DNA of 64,000 nucleotides, from assembly GCA_947168045.1 (NCBI GenBank), contig CAMVKN010000001.1, forward strand, positions 124,001-188,000, read 5' to 3'. This stretch comes from an uncultured Prevotellaceae bacterium (GTDB lineage Bacteria; Bacteroidota; Bacteroidia; Bacteroidales; Bacteroidaceae). Below the pieces are notes generated by a model. It ran no database searches, had not been told where the DNA came from, and saw nothing but the letters and a program-made list of their open reading frames with translations. The number at the start of each line of letters is the position of its first letter. The stretch's first letter is position 1. Positions 54,072 to 64,000 of the stretch are shown here, in pieces. The position numbers and the translations under genes were made by a program.

Positions 54072-54989
54072 ATGAAACCTACATTATTCTTGCTTGCTGC
54101 TGGCATGGGTAGCCGCTACGGCGGACTGAAGCAGCTCGACGGTCTGGGCCCCAACGGCGAGACCATCATGGACTATAGTATCTACGATGCCATACAGGCT
54201 GGATTCGGAAAAATCGTATGGGTCATCCGCAAGGACTTCGAGGAGCAGTTCCGTACCCAGATTCTGTCGAAATATGAGGGCCAGGTGCCCTGCGAACTCT
54301 GCTTCCAGGCGCTCGACGCACTGCCCGAGGGCTTCACGGTGCCTGAGGGCCGTGTCAAGCCATGGGGCACGAACCACGCCGTACTGATGGGCAAGGACGT
54401 CATCAAGGAGCCCTTCTGCGTCATCAACTGCGACGACTTCTACGGCCGCGATGCCTTCATGCAGATTGGCAAGTTCCTCGCTGGCCTGAAGGAAGGCTCG
54501 AAGAACGAGTATGCCATGGTGGGCTTCCGCTGCTGCAACACCCTGAGTGAGAACGGCTCGGTGGCTCGCGGTGTCTGCGCCTACAATGACAAGCGCCATC
54601 TGACCGACGTCGTGGAGCGCACGGAGATTATGCGCATCCCCGACAAGGGCAACGCCATCTGCTATAAGGACGGCGACGAGTGGTTCCCATTAGAGGAGAA
54701 CGTGCCTGTCAGCATGAACATGTGGGGCTTCACACCCGACTACTTCGAGTACAGCGAGGCTTACTTCAAGGAGTTCCTCAGCGACCCGAAGAACATGCAG
54801 AACCTGAAGGCTGAGTTCTTCATCCCCCTGATGGTGAACAAGCTCATCACTGAGGGCACCGCCACCTGCGAGGTGCTCGACACCACCAGCAAGTGGTTTG
54901 GCGTGACCTACGCCGCCGACCGCCAGGCTACCGTCGACCGCATCAAGAAGCTCGTCGACGAGGGTGTCTATCCCAACAAGCTGTTCTAA
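54072..54989 (+). CDS. Sugar-phosphate nucleotidyltransferase-like (NTP transferase) protein
   Basis: LFLLAAGMGSRYGGLKQLDGLGPNGETIMDYSIYDAIQAGF (G-x-G-x-R...K signature); FCVINCDDFYGRDAF. Confidence 0.88.
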   Translation: MKPTLFLLAAGMGSRYGGLKQLDGLGPNGETIMDYSIYDAIQAGFGKIVWVIRKDFEEQFRTQILSKYEGQVPCELCFQALDALPEGFTVPEGRVKPWGTNHAVLMGKDVIKEPFCVINCDDFYGRDAFMQIGKFLAGLKEGSKNEYAMVGFRCCNTLSENGSVARGVCAYNDKRHLTDVVERTEIMRIPDKGNAICYKDGDEWFPLEENVPVSMNMWGFTPDYFEYSEAYFKEFLSDPKNMQNLKAEFFIPLMVNKLITEGTATCEVLDTTSKWFGVTYAADRQATVDRIKKLVDEGVYPNKLF

Positions 54990-54991
54990 AA

Positions 54992-55157
54992 AAAGCCTCA
55001 CCCCCAGCAGACCCACCCCCTGCAGACCCACCCCCTGCCCCTCCCTTGTAGGGAGGGGAGTGTTTAGTTCTTCCCTTGATATTTCATCCTACAAAACTAT
55101 CTACTCCCCTCCCTAAAGGGAGGGGCAGGGGGTGGGTTAGTGGGGGGCTGCTGGGTC
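54992..55157. repeat. Family B inverted-repeat element, intergenic (two B palindromes facing each other)
   Basis: CAGCAGACCCACCCCCTGC...GCCCCTCCCTTGTAGGGAGGGGAG and CCCCTCCCTAAAGGGAGGGGCAGGGGGTGGGTTAGTGGGGGGCTGCTGGGTC. Confidence 0.9.
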
Positions 55158-55196
55158 TAGACCATCAGTAAATAATTCGTACGTTTGCAGCCAACT

Positions 55197-56237
55197 ATGC
55201 TGAAAGACTTGATAACCAGTGAGGAGCTGGACCAGCTCAAGGAGCTGATATGTGAGAGTGACACCATCGTACTGACCTGTCACCAGAATGCCGACGGCGA
55301 TGCGTTAGGCTCGTGCTTAGCATGGGCCGAGGTGCTGCATGCTGTCTACGGCAAAGAGCCACAGGTGTTTGTGCCAGACCTGTATCCTGACTTCCTGCAT
55401 TGGCTGCCTAACAGCGACAAAATCATCCGCTACGACAAGCACCGCGAGGGGTGCGACTTCGTGCTGGCACACGCCGACCTGGTGTTCTGTCTCGATTTCA
55501 ACGATGCCAAGCGCACCGCCGACATGGAAAGTGCACTTTGCAGTTCTCCTGCAAAGAAGGTGCTCATCGACCACCACCTGGACCCGACGGTGGACACCGA
55601 GCTGACCATCTCACGCCCCGAGGCATCGTCCACCTGTGAGCTGGTGTTCCGTCTGGTGTGGCAGCTGGGTTGCTTCGAGCAGTTAGGCAAGCATTTTGCT
55701 GTGCCCGTCTATTGTGGCATGATGACCGACACGGGCGGCTTCACCTACAACAGCAGCGACCCAGACATCTTCTTCATCATCTCGCAGCTGCTTACCAAGC
55801 ACATCAACAAGGACAAGATTTACCGCAATGTCTACCACAACTTCTCTGAGAACAGGCTCCGTCTGATGGGCTTCGTCATGTACGAGCGGCTGGTGGTTGA
55901 CCAGCAGCACCATGCCAGCTACTTCACCATCACGCGACAGGACATGAAGCGTTTCCAGTTTGTCAAGGGCGATGCCGAAGGGCTGGTGAACATGCCACTG
56001 CAGATGAAGGGCCACAAGCTGTCCATCAGCCTGCGTGAGGATAGCGAGAAGGACAACCTGATATGGGTGAGCCTACGCAGCGTCGACCAGTTCCCCTGCA
56101 ACCAGATGGCGGCGCAGTTCTTCAACGGCGGCGGCCATCTGAACGCTGCCGGCGGACGCCTCTTCTGCTCGCTCGACGAAGCCGTGGCCATCACGCGCAA
56201 AGCCATCGATTCCTTCGCCGCCGAAGGAAATCTGTGA
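55197..56237 (+). CDS. DHH/DHHA1-family phosphoesterase (NrnA-like oligoribonuclease/pAp phosphatase)
   Basis: HQNADGDALGSCLAWAEVL; LIDHHLDPTVDTELTISRPEASSTCELV; C-terminal FNGGGHLNAAGG. Confidence 0.93.
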   Translation: MLKDLITSEELDQLKELICESDTIVLTCHQNADGDALGSCLAWAEVLHAVYGKEPQVFVPDLYPDFLHWLPNSDKIIRYDKHREGCDFVLAHADLVFCLDFNDAKRTADMESALCSSPAKKVLIDHHLDPTVDTELTISRPEASSTCELVFRLVWQLGCFEQLGKHFAVPVYCGMMTDTGGFTYNSSDPDIFFIISQLLTKHINKDKIYRNVYHNFSENRLRLMGFVMYERLVVDQQHHASYFTITRQDMKRFQFVKGDAEGLVNMPLQMKGHKLSISLREDSEKDNLIWVSLRSVDQFPCNQMAAQFFNGGGHLNAAGGRLFCSLDEAVAITRKAIDSFAAEGNL

Positions 56238-56273
56238 AATCTGTGAGAGAAAAGTTAGCTAAAGTCTGTAGCC

Positions 56274-58976
56274 CTATTTGCCGCAGACAATCTTCTTGAT
56301 GTCATTGAGCTTGTTGAGCGCCTCGACCGGGGTGAGGTTGTTCACATCAAGCCCCATGATTTCATCGCGTACCTGAATGAGCACGGGGTCGTCGAGCTGG
56401 AAGAAGCTCAGCTGCATGCCCTCACGGCTGTCGGTAATCTCGCTGATGGGGCGTCCGGCCTTGCCCACCTGTGCGTTCTCCGACTCTAACTGCTTCAGGA
56501 TGATGTTGGCGCGCTTGACGATGCTGCGCGGCATGCCTGCTATCTCGGCCACATGGATGCCGAAGGAGTGCTCGCTGCCGCCGCGCTCCAGCTTGCGCAG
56601 GAAGATTACCCTGCCCTCCACCTCCTTCACGCTGACATTATAGTTCTTGATGCGTGAGAAGTTCTTCTCCATCTCGTTCAGCTCATGGTAGTGGGTGGCA
56701 AAGAGCGTGCGCGCACGAGCACGGGGCGTCTCGTGCAGATATTCCACGATGGCCCAGGCGATGGAGATGCCGTCGTAGGTCGACGTGCCGCGCCCCAGCT
56801 CGTCAAAGAGTACGAGCGAGCGTGGCGTGGCGTTATTCAAGATGTTGGAGGCCTCAGTCATCTCCACCATGAATGTAGACTCGCCCAGCGAGATGTTGTC
56901 GCTGGCCCCCACGCGGGTGAAAATCTTGTCAACCATGCCGATGCGTGCCGAATCCGCCGGCACGAAGCAGCCCACCTGTGCCATGAGCACGATGAGGGCC
57001 GTCTGGCGCAACAGCGCCGACTTACCCGCCATGTTCGGTCCGGTGATGATGATAATCTGCTGGCGCTCCTGGTCAAGGAGCACATCGTTGGGTACATACT
57101 GCTCGCCAATGGGCAGCTCGGTCTCGATGACGGGGTGACGCCCTTGATGGATGTCAATAACATCGGTTTCATCGATGATGGGACGTATATAGCGGTGCTC
57201 TTCAGCCGTCTTGGCAAACGACAGCAGACAGTCGAGACGGGCCAGCAACATGGCGTTGACCTGCAGCTGGGGCATGAACTCCTGCACGGCCATGACAAGG
57301 TCGTTGAACAGCTGCGCCTCCAGCGTCAGTATCTTGTCCTCGGCACCCAGAATCTTCTCCTCATACTCCTTCAGCTCCTGCGTGATGTATCGCTCGGCCT
57401 GGGCCAGGGTCTGCTTGCGCACCCATTCAGCCGGCACCTTGTCCTTGTAGGTGTTGCGCACCTCTAAGTAGTAGCCGAACACGTTGTTGTAGCCAATCTT
57501 CAGCGACTGTATGCCTGTCAACTCAGCCTCGCGGTTCTGTATCTGTAGCAGATAGTCCTTGCCACTATAGGCAATGTGCCGCAACTCATCCAGCTCCGGA
57601 CTGACACCGTTCTGTATGACGCCGCCCTTCTGCACCAGCTGCGGCGGGTCAAGGGTGAGCTCGCGCGCGATGCGGTCGTGGAGGCTCTCGCAGACGGAGA
57701 GGCGCTCGGCGATGGTTTGGAGAATCGGGGGCCAATGGGAGGACTGGGGCGACTGGGAGGGCTGAGAAGGCTGAGAAGGCTGGGACGACTGGGAGGGCTG
57801 GGAATCGATGAAATCGGTGTTAAGGGCCATTCCTTCCTTGATGGCGGCCACGGCCTCAAGGGCCACCTTCAGCTGCAGCATCTCGCGCGGTGAGATGCGC
57901 CCCACGCTGGCCTTGGCGATGATGCGTTCCAGGTCACCCACCCGCTGCAGCTGCTCGTCGACGAGAGAACGGAAGTCGGGGTCGCGGAAGAATGTGTCCA
58001 CCACGTCCAAGCGCTCGTTGATGGCCTTCTCGTCTTTCAGCGGGAACACCAGCCAGCGACGCAGCAGACGGCCGCCCATGGGCGACACGGTACGGTCGAT
58101 GACGTCGAGCAACGAGTGACCGTCCTCCTGCATGGGCTGCACCAGCTCCAAGGAGCGAATGGTGAACTTGTCCAGCCGGACATATTTCTCCTCTTCTATA
58201 CGGGTGATGTGGGTGATGTGCGACAGCCGGGTGTGCTGCGTCTGCTCCAGATATTGCAGGATGGCGCCGGCAGCGGTAGTGCCGTTCTTCAGGTGCTCCA
58301 CGCCGAAGCCCTTCAGGCTCTTCACGCCGAAGTGCTTCAACAGCTTCTGGTGGGCGGTCTGCTCTGAAAACGCCCAGTCGTCCATCTCGAAGGTGAAGAA
58401 CTTGCTGCCGAAGTAACGCTCGAAGTCCTTCTTCCTACCCCGTTCAAAGAGCACCTCCTTAGGCTGGAAGTTCGCCAGCATCTTCTCCACATAATCATAG
58501 GTACCCTCGCCGGTGAGGAACTCGCCCGTGGAGATGTCGAGGAAGCTGACGCCGCAGGCAGACTTGCCGAAGTGTACGGCCGCCAGGAAGTTGTTCTCCT
58601 TGTAGTTCAGCACATTGTCGCTCAGCGCCACGCCCGGCGTCACCAGCTCAGTGATGCCGCGCTTCACCAGTTTCTTGGTCAGCTTCGGGTCCTCCAGCTG
58701 GTCACAGATGGCTACGCGCTTGCCGGCACGGATGAGCTTGGGCAGGTATGTGTCCAGGGCATGATGCGGAAAACCGGCCATTTCATCGCCTTTGTTGTAT
58801 CCGTTGTTGCGTTTGGTCAGGGTGATGCCCAGGATGCGCGAAGCCACCACGGCATCGTCGCAGTAGGTCTCATAGAAGTCGCCGCAGCGGAACAGCAGCA
58901 CTGCATCAGGATGCTTCGCCTTCAGGTCGAAGAACTGCTTCATCATCGGGGTCATCTCACCGTCTTTCTTGGCCAT
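56274..58976 (-). CDS. mutS: DNA mismatch repair protein MutS with low-complexity insertion
   Basis: [79 protein letters not shown]. Confidence 0.97.
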   Translation of the reverse strand: MAKKDGEMTPMMKQFFDLKAKHPDAVLLFRCGDFYETYCDDAVVASRILGITLTKRNNGYNKGDEMAGFPHHALDTYLPKLIRAGKRVAICDQLEDPKLTKKLVKRGITELVTPGVALSDNVLNYKENNFLAAVHFGKSACGVSFLDISTGEFLTGEGTYDYVEKMLANFQPKEVLFERGRKKDFERYFGSKFFTFEMDDWAFSEQTAHQKLLKHFGVKSLKGFGVEHLKNGTTAAGAILQYLEQTQHTRLSHITHITRIEEEKYVRLDKFTIRSLELVQPMQEDGHSLLDVIDRTVSPMGGRLLRRWLVFPLKDEKAINERLDVVDTFFRDPDFRSLVDEQLQRVGDLERIIAKASVGRISPREMLQLKVALEAVAAIKEGMALNTDFIDSQPSQSSQPSQPSQPSQSPQSSHWPPILQTIAERLSVCESLHDRIARELTLDPPQLVQKGGVIQNGVSPELDELRHIAYSGKDYLLQIQNREAELTGIQSLKIGYNNVFGYYLEVRNTYKDKVPAEWVRKQTLAQAERYITQELKEYEEKILGAEDKILTLEAQLFNDLVMAVQEFMPQLQVNAMLLARLDCLLSFAKTAEEHRYIRPIIDETDVIDIHQGRHPVIETELPIGEQYVPNDVLLDQERQQIIIITGPNMAGKSALLRQTALIVLMAQVGCFVPADSARIGMVDKIFTRVGASDNISLGESTFMVEMTEASNILNNATPRSLVLFDELGRGTSTYDGISIAWAIVEYLHETPRARARTLFATHYHELNEMEKNFSRIKNYNVSVKEVEGRVIFLRKLERGGSEHSFGIHVAEIAGMPRSIVKRANIILKQLESENAQVGKAGRPISEITDSREGMQLSFFQLDDPVLIQVRDEIMGLDVNNLTPVEALNKLNDIKKIVCGK
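57735..57803. repeat. Family D nonamer array in mutS ([22 protein letters not shown])
   Basis: Minus strand TCCCAGCCC TCCCAGTCG TCCCAGCCT TCTCAGCCT TCTCAGCCC TCCCAGTCG CCCCAGTCC TCCCA. Confidence 0.9.
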
Positions 58977-59159
58977 AGTCTCTTTTCTTGGGTTGCATTT
59001 TTCACGCTGCAAATTTAATCATTTTTCCGTAAACAGAAGAAAAAAGGAAGAGGAAAAGCGACGTTTGATATTTTTTTCGTAACTTTGTGGCCTGTATTGC
59101 GAAAGCGGCAAATGCCGTCAGAAACGAGCGAAGGAATTAGCAACAAATACATAACTATT

Positions 59160-61769
59160 ATGGAAGAGCAAAAACGCTATGGTCACTTCGACGACCAACA
59201 CCGTGAGTATGTCATCACCGACCCCCAGACGCCCTGGCCCTGGATTAACTACCTTGGCAACGAGGATTTCTTCTCACTCATCAGCAACACCGCCGGTGGC
59301 TATTCTTTCTACAAGGATGCCAAGTTTCGCCGCATCACCCGCTATCGCTACAACAACGTTCCAATGGACAACGGCGGCAGATACTTCTACATTAAGGATG
59401 ATGAGGGGAAGGCGTGGAACCCGGGCTGGAAGCCTTGCAAGACGCCGCTCGACTTCTATGAGTGCCGTCATGGCATGGGCTATACCCGCATCACCGGACG
59501 CAAGGACGGCGTTGAGGCCAGCGTCCTGTTCTTCGTGCCGCTGAAGAAATGGGCCGAGGTGCAGCGGCTGACGCTCACCAACCAGTCGACGGAGGTGAAG
59601 CACCTGAAGCTGTTCTCCTTCGAAGAGTGGTGCCTATGGAACGCCGCCACCGACATGGAGAACTTCCAGCGCAACTTCTCTACCGGCGAGGTTGAAATAG
59701 AGGCCATCACTCCCGCCGCGTCAGCCGCCACCACTCCCGGTGCGTCAGCGCCGGAAACCACCATCTACCACAAGACCGAGTACCGCGAGCGCCGCAACCA
59801 CTACGCCTTCTACTATGTGAACAGCGAGGTGCAGGGCTACGACACCGACCGCGAGGCCTTCGTCGGCCTCTACAACGGCTTTGAGGCGCCACAGGCCGTC
59901 GTCGATGGCCGTCCCCGCAACAGCCATGCACACGGATGGAGCCCCATAGCCTCCCATTTCATCGAGGTAGAGCTGCAGCCCGGCGAGAAGAAAGACTTCG
60001 TGTTCCTGCTGGGTTATGTAGAAAACGAACAGGACAAGAAGTTCACGGCCCCGCAGGTCATCAACAAGGAGAAAGCGCATGCACTCATCGAGAGCCTGAA
60101 CACCTCAGCGAAGGTAGACGCCGCATTCATCGAGCTTGGCCAGTACTGGGACCAGCTCCTAAATATATATAATGTGACGACAGGCAACGACAAGCTCGAC
60201 CGCATGGTGAACATCTGGAACCAGTACCAGTGCATGGTGACGTTCAACTTCTCGCGCTCGGCCAGCTTCTTCGAGAGCGGCATCGGCCGTGGCATGGGCT
60301 TCCGCGACAGCAACCAGGACCTGGTGGGTTTTGTGCACCAGATTCCGAGCCGTGCCCGCCAGCGCATCATCGACATCGCCTCCACACAGTTCCCTGACGG
60401 TGGCTGCTACCACCAGTACCAGCCGCTGACCAAGCGGGGCAACAACGACATCGGTGGCGGTTTCAACGACGACCCCTGCTGGCTCATCTTCGGCACCGTA
60501 GCCTATCTGAAGGAGACGGGCGACTTCTCCATTCTCGATGAAATGGTACCTTTTGACAACCAGCCAGGCACAGAGGTGACGCTCTTTGAGCACCTCAAGG
60601 TCAGCCTCAACCATGTCATCAACAACCTCGGCCCGCACGGGCTGCCCCTCATCGGACGTGCCGACTGGAACGACTGTCTGAACCTGAACTGCTTCTCGTG
60701 GGACCCCAACGAGAGCTTCCAGACCACAGAGAACAAGAGCGAGGGCTCGAAGGCCGAGAGTCTGATGATAGCCGGCCTCTTCGTGGTCACTGCAAAGGAG
60801 TATGTAAAGCTGTGCAAATATTTGGCGCAGGCCTCCCCAAGCCCCTCCAAAGGAGGGGATGTTCAGTTACAAAAAAATCCTGAAACTTCAGCGGCATTAT
60901 CTAACCAGACACCCCCTCCTTCGGAGGGGCTTGGGAAGGCCTATAGCGCTGAAGCCGACCGCATGCAGAAGGCCATCGACGCCATGGTGGAAGCGGTGAA
61001 GAAACACGGCTGGGACGGCGAGTGGTACCTGCGTGCCTACGACTACTACGGGCGCAAGATTGGCTCGCACGAGAACGACGAGGCCAAGATTTTCATTGAG
61101 AGCCAGGGGTGGTGCTCCATGGCCGAGATTGGTGCCGACGAAGGCATGGTGGCCAAAAGCCTCGACGCAGTAAAGAAATACTTGGAGTGCGAGCATGGCA
61201 TCGTGCTCAACAACCCCGCTTTCACGCGCTATGTCTACGAATACGGTGAAATCAGCTCTTATCCCGAGGGCTACAAGGAGAATGCCGGCATCTTCTGCCA
61301 CAACAACCCCTGGGTCATCATCGGCGAGTGCATCGCCGGGCGGGGCAACGATGCCTGGGCCCACTACGCCAAGATACTGCCCAGCTATGTGGAGGAGAAA
61401 TGCCAGACGCTGCACAAGGTGGAGCCTTACGTGAACTGCCAGATGGTGGCCGGCAAGGATGCCGCCCGTCCCGGCGAGGGCAAGAACTCGTGGCTCACGG
61501 GCACGGCCGCCTGGATGTGGTACACCGTCTCAGAGTACATCCTCGGCATCAAACCCGACTATAACGGCCTTTTCATCGATCCTTGTCTGCCGGAGACGGC
61601 TGGCGACTACACCGTGCGCCGCCGCTTCCGTGATGCCTCCTACGACATCACCATCCACCCCAACGGTCAGCAGAAAGGCGTCAAGCAGATAGTGCTCGAC
61701 GGTTCTCCCGTCGAGGGCAACCTCGTGCCCTACGCCCCTGGCCACCACACCGTGGAAGTGACCATGTAA
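59160..61769 (+). CDS. GH94 phosphorylase (cellobiose/cello-oligosaccharide phosphorylase-like)
   Basis: [125 protein letters not shown]. Confidence 0.93.
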   Translation: MEEQKRYGHFDDQHREYVITDPQTPWPWINYLGNEDFFSLISNTAGGYSFYKDAKFRRITRYRYNNVPMDNGGRYFYIKDDEGKAWNPGWKPCKTPLDFYECRHGMGYTRITGRKDGVEASVLFFVPLKKWAEVQRLTLTNQSTEVKHLKLFSFEEWCLWNAATDMENFQRNFSTGEVEIEAITPAASAATTPGASAPETTIYHKTEYRERRNHYAFYYVNSEVQGYDTDREAFVGLYNGFEAPQAVVDGRPRNSHAHGWSPIASHFIEVELQPGEKKDFVFLLGYVENEQDKKFTAPQVINKEKAHALIESLNTSAKVDAAFIELGQYWDQLLNIYNVTTGNDKLDRMVNIWNQYQCMVTFNFSRSASFFESGIGRGMGFRDSNQDLVGFVHQIPSRARQRIIDIASTQFPDGGCYHQYQPLTKRGNNDIGGGFNDDPCWLIFGTVAYLKETGDFSILDEMVPFDNQPGTEVTLFEHLKVSLNHVINNLGPHGLPLIGRADWNDCLNLNCFSWDPNESFQTTENKSEGSKAESLMIAGLFVVTAKEYVKLCKYLAQASPSPSKGGDVQLQKNPETSAALSNQTPPPSEGLGKAYSAEADRMQKAIDAMVEAVKKHGWDGEWYLRAYDYYGRKIGSHENDEAKIFIESQGWCSMAEIGADEGMVAKSLDAVKKYLECEHGIVLNNPAFTRYVYEYGEISSYPEGYKENAGIFCHNNPWVIIGECIAGRGNDAWAHYAKILPSYVEEKCQTLHKVEPYVNCQMVAGKDAARPGEGKNSWLTGTAAWMWYTVSEYILGIKPDYNGLFIDPCLPETAGDYTVRRRFRDASYDITIHPNGQQKGVKQIVLDGSPVEGNLVPYAPGHHTVEVTM
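60829..60942. repeat. 114-bp family B-like element with 30-bp terminal inverted repeats, inserted in-frame in GH94
   Basis: AGGCCTCCCCAAGCCCCTCCAAAGGAGGGG (60829-60858) versus CCCCTCCTTCGGAGGGGCTTGGGAAGGCCT (60913-60942), 28/30 complementary; 114 = 38 codons. Confidence 0.95.
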
Positions 61770-61798
61770 GGGGCCCACTTCACTAAACAACAGTTCAC

Positions 61799-64000
61799 AT
61801 GGAAGATACGAATAACATACCGCAGGAGTTTGATTCCTTCTACCTGAAGGACGTGTCGTTTGCCCACCTGATGACGCACCGCATCTTCAACGTGCTCATC
61901 GTGGCCAACCCCTACGATGCCTTCATGCTCGAGGACGACGGACGCGTTGACGAGAAGATTTTCGATGAATACACCGAACTTGGCATGCGCTATCCGCCGT
62001 CGTTCACGCAGGTGTCAACCACCGAGGAGGCCCAGGAGGTGCTGGAGACGACAGCCATAGACCTGGTCATCTGCATGCCTGGCAATGCCGACAACGACGC
62101 CTTCGCCGTGGCACGCGAGGTGAAAGCCATGCGCGCCGACGTGCCCTGCGTGGTGCTCACCCCCTTCAGCCACGGCATCACCCGCCGCATGCAGGACGAG
62201 GACATGAGCATCTTCGACTACGTGTTCTGCTGGCTGGGCAACACCAACCTCATCCTCAGCATCATCAAGCTCATCGAGGACCGCATGAACATCGACCACG
62301 ACATCAGCGAGGCTGGCGTGCAGATGATTCTTTTGGTCGAGGACAACATTCGTTTCTACTCCTCCGTGCTGCCGAACCTCTACAACTATATTCTACAGCA
62401 GTCGAAGAACTTCTCGACCGAGGCCCTCAACCCCCATGCTGCCGCACAGCGCAAGCGGGGCCGCCCGAAGGTGGTGCTGGCCACGAACTACGAGGAGGCC
62501 ATGGCCCTCTATGAGAAATACCATGAGAACACGCTGGGCGTCATCAGCGACACCCGCTTCCCCATGCAGACGCCCGTGGGCCGACTGAGTCATGTGGAGG
62601 AGGGCGACCCCGAGGCGGGACTGAAGCTGCTCAGGGAGATTCGCAGGCGCGATGAATACGTGCCTCTCATCCTGGAGAGCTCAGAGATTGTCAACCGCCA
62701 GAAGGCAGAGGCCGAAGGCTTCCACTTCGTTGACAAGAACTCGAAGAAGATGAATGTCGACCTGCGTCTCCTCCTGGAGGAGCACATGGGCTTCGGCGAC
62801 TTCATCTTCCGCGACCCACAGACGAAGGCGGAGGTGCTGCGCATCAGCAGTCTGAAGGAGCTGCAAGACAACATCTTCACCATTCCTCACGACTCGCTCA
62901 TGCGCCACATCAGGCGCAACCACATGAGCCGCTGGCTCACCGCCAGGGCCATCTTCCCCGTCTCGCAGTTTCTCAAGCAGGTCACCTGGCACAAGCTGCA
63001 GGACGTCGACGCCCACCGGCGCATCATCTTCGATGCCATCGTGCAATATCGCCACATGAAGAACATCGGCGTGGTGGCCGTCTTCGACCGCATGAAGTTC
63101 GATAGATTCGCACATTTTGCGCGCATCGGCGAGGGAAGCCTCGGCGGCAAGGGGCGCGGCCTGGCGTTCCTCGACACCATCCTGAAGCGCCACCCCGAGC
63201 TCAACCAGTTCCCCAACGCCTCCGTGCAGATACCGAAGACCGTCGTCCTGTGTACCGATTTCTTCGACCGTTTCATGGACGACAACAACCTGTGGGGCAT
63301 CGCTCTCTCTGATGCGCCCGACGAGGAGATTCTGCGCCACTTCCTCCGTGCGCAGCTGCCCGATGACCTGATAGCCGATTTCTTCACATTCTTCGATGCC
63401 ATCAAGCGCCCCATCGCCGTCAGAAGCTCCAGCCTGCTCGAGGACAGCCACTACCAGCCCTTTGCCGGCATCTACGCCACCTACATGATTCCCTGGCTCG
63501 ACGACAAGTACGAGATGCTGCGGCAGCTGGCCTGCGCCATCAAGGGTGTCTATGCCAGTGTCTACTACCGCGACTCGAAGGCTTACATGACCGCCACGCA
63601 GAACGTCATTGACCAGGAGAAGATGGCCGTCATCCTGCAGGAGGTGGTGGGCCAGCAGTATGGCGACCTCTACTACCCCACCTTCTCAGGGGTGCTGCGC
63701 TCGCTGAACTACTATCCCATTGGCGATGAAACGGCCGAAGAAGGCATCGCCAGCCTGGCCCTGGGCCTGGGCAAATACATCGTCGATGGCGGCCAGACGC
63801 TGCGTGTCTCGCCCTACCATCCCAACCAGGTGTTGCAGATGAGTGAGATGGAGACGGCCCTGACGCAGACGCAGACACGGTTCTACGCATTGGAGGCCCC
63901 CTCCAAGCCCCCCCTGGGGGGGGAGAGCAAAGCCGCCACACCCGCCAGTCATTCCCCTCTGGGGGTGCCGGGGAGCGAACCCACCATACCCGCCAGTCAC
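61799..64000 (+). CDS. Receiver-domain(s) + PEP/pyruvate-binding (PPDK-N-like) protein, truncated at the window edge
   Basis: MILLVEDNIRFYSSVLPNLY receiver-like; PPDK-N-like GEGSLGGKGRGLAFLDTIL, RPIAVRSSSLLEDSHYQPFAGIYATYMIP; open to base 64000. Confidence 0.82.
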   Translation, partial: MEDTNNIPQEFDSFYLKDVSFAHLMTHRIFNVLIVANPYDAFMLEDDGRVDEKIFDEYTELGMRYPPSFTQVSTTEEAQEVLETTAIDLVICMPGNADNDAFAVAREVKAMRADVPCVVLTPFSHGITRRMQDEDMSIFDYVFCWLGNTNLILSIIKLIEDRMNIDHDISEAGVQMILLVEDNIRFYSSVLPNLYNYILQQSKNFSTEALNPHAAAQRKRGRPKVVLATNYEEAMALYEKYHENTLGVISDTRFPMQTPVGRLSHVEEGDPEAGLKLLREIRRRDEYVPLILESSEIVNRQKAEAEGFHFVDKNSKKMNVDLRLLLEEHMGFGDFIFRDPQTKAEVLRISSLKELQDNIFTIPHDSLMRHIRRNHMSRWLTARAIFPVSQFLKQVTWHKLQDVDAHRRIIFDAIVQYRHMKNIGVVAVFDRMKFDRFAHFARIGEGSLGGKGRGLAFLDTILKRHPELNQFPNASVQIPKTVVLCTDFFDRFMDDNNLWGIALSDAPDEEILRHFLRAQLPDDLIADFFTFFDAIKRPIAVRSSSLLEDSHYQPFAGIYATYMIPWLDDKYEMLRQLACAIKGVYASVYYRDSKAYMTATQNVIDQEKMAVILQEVVGQQYGDLYYPTFSGVLRSLNYYPIGDETAEEGIASLALGLGKYIVDGGQTLRVSPYHPNQVLQMSEMETALTQTQTRFYALEAPSKPPLGGESKAATPASHSPLGVPGSEPTIPASH
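63895..64000. repeat. Family C element at the window edge, in-frame in the PEP-binding protein
   Basis: CCAAGCCCCCCCTGGGGGGGGAGAGC ... ACCCGCCAGTCATTCCCCTCTGGGGGTGCC ... ACCCGCCAGTCAC; encodes SKPPLGGESKAATPASHSPLGVPGSEPTIPASH. Confidence 0.8.

Noticed and set aside
1-64000. tRNA/rRNA genes, prophage, integrase or intact IS element
   Set aside because: None recognised on either strand by eye or in the ORF translations; a tRNAscan/ISfinder run would be needed to exclude them formally.

Overview
The window reads as a Bacteroidota chromosome, Prevotella-like in style: SusC/SusD pair, TAnnTTTG -7 boxes, and secreted proteins ending in 'YDLxGR(R)' tails. It is densely coding. Genes recognised from the translated ORFs include a SusC C-terminus, SusD, a histidine-kinase-like protein, a DcuA/B transporter, sufD/sufC, GH127, a DUF6055-like HExxH protein, an MTA/SAH nucleosidase, dxr, rseP, comEC, a histidine-acid-phosphatase + GH92 fusion, BspA-like and very large surface proteins, an M16 peptidase, GH28, a secreted InlB-repeat protein followed by a 55-aa acidic-tailed peptide, GH125, a GH43-like lipoprotein, GH76, an Abi-like HEPN protein, a TamB/TamA-like pair, an NTP transferase, a DHH phosphoesterase, mutS, GH94, and a receiver/PEP-binding protein that runs off the right edge. 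The GH92, GH125 and GH76 genes suggest alpha-mannan use. I saw no tRNA, rRNA, CRISPR array, prophage or intact IS element. The most unusual signal is an overlapping set of short repeat families. (1) Arrays with an exact 21-bp period occur at four intergenic loci (4286-4348, 21784-21846, 34767-34934, 44456-44581). Three share an ATAA-type unit start with frequent palindromic cores; the fourth is a different palindromic 21-mer. (2) At least four GC-rich palindromic or periodic families sit in-frame inside conserved genes (sufD, rseP, mutS, tamA-like, GH94, HAP-GH92, PEP-binding protein) and also between genes. One consists of 9-bp units (TCCCAGNNN) read in two different frames in different genes, so it appears to spread or expand at the DNA level, analogous to the Rickettsia palindromic elements. 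All calls come from reading the sequence; no database search was run.
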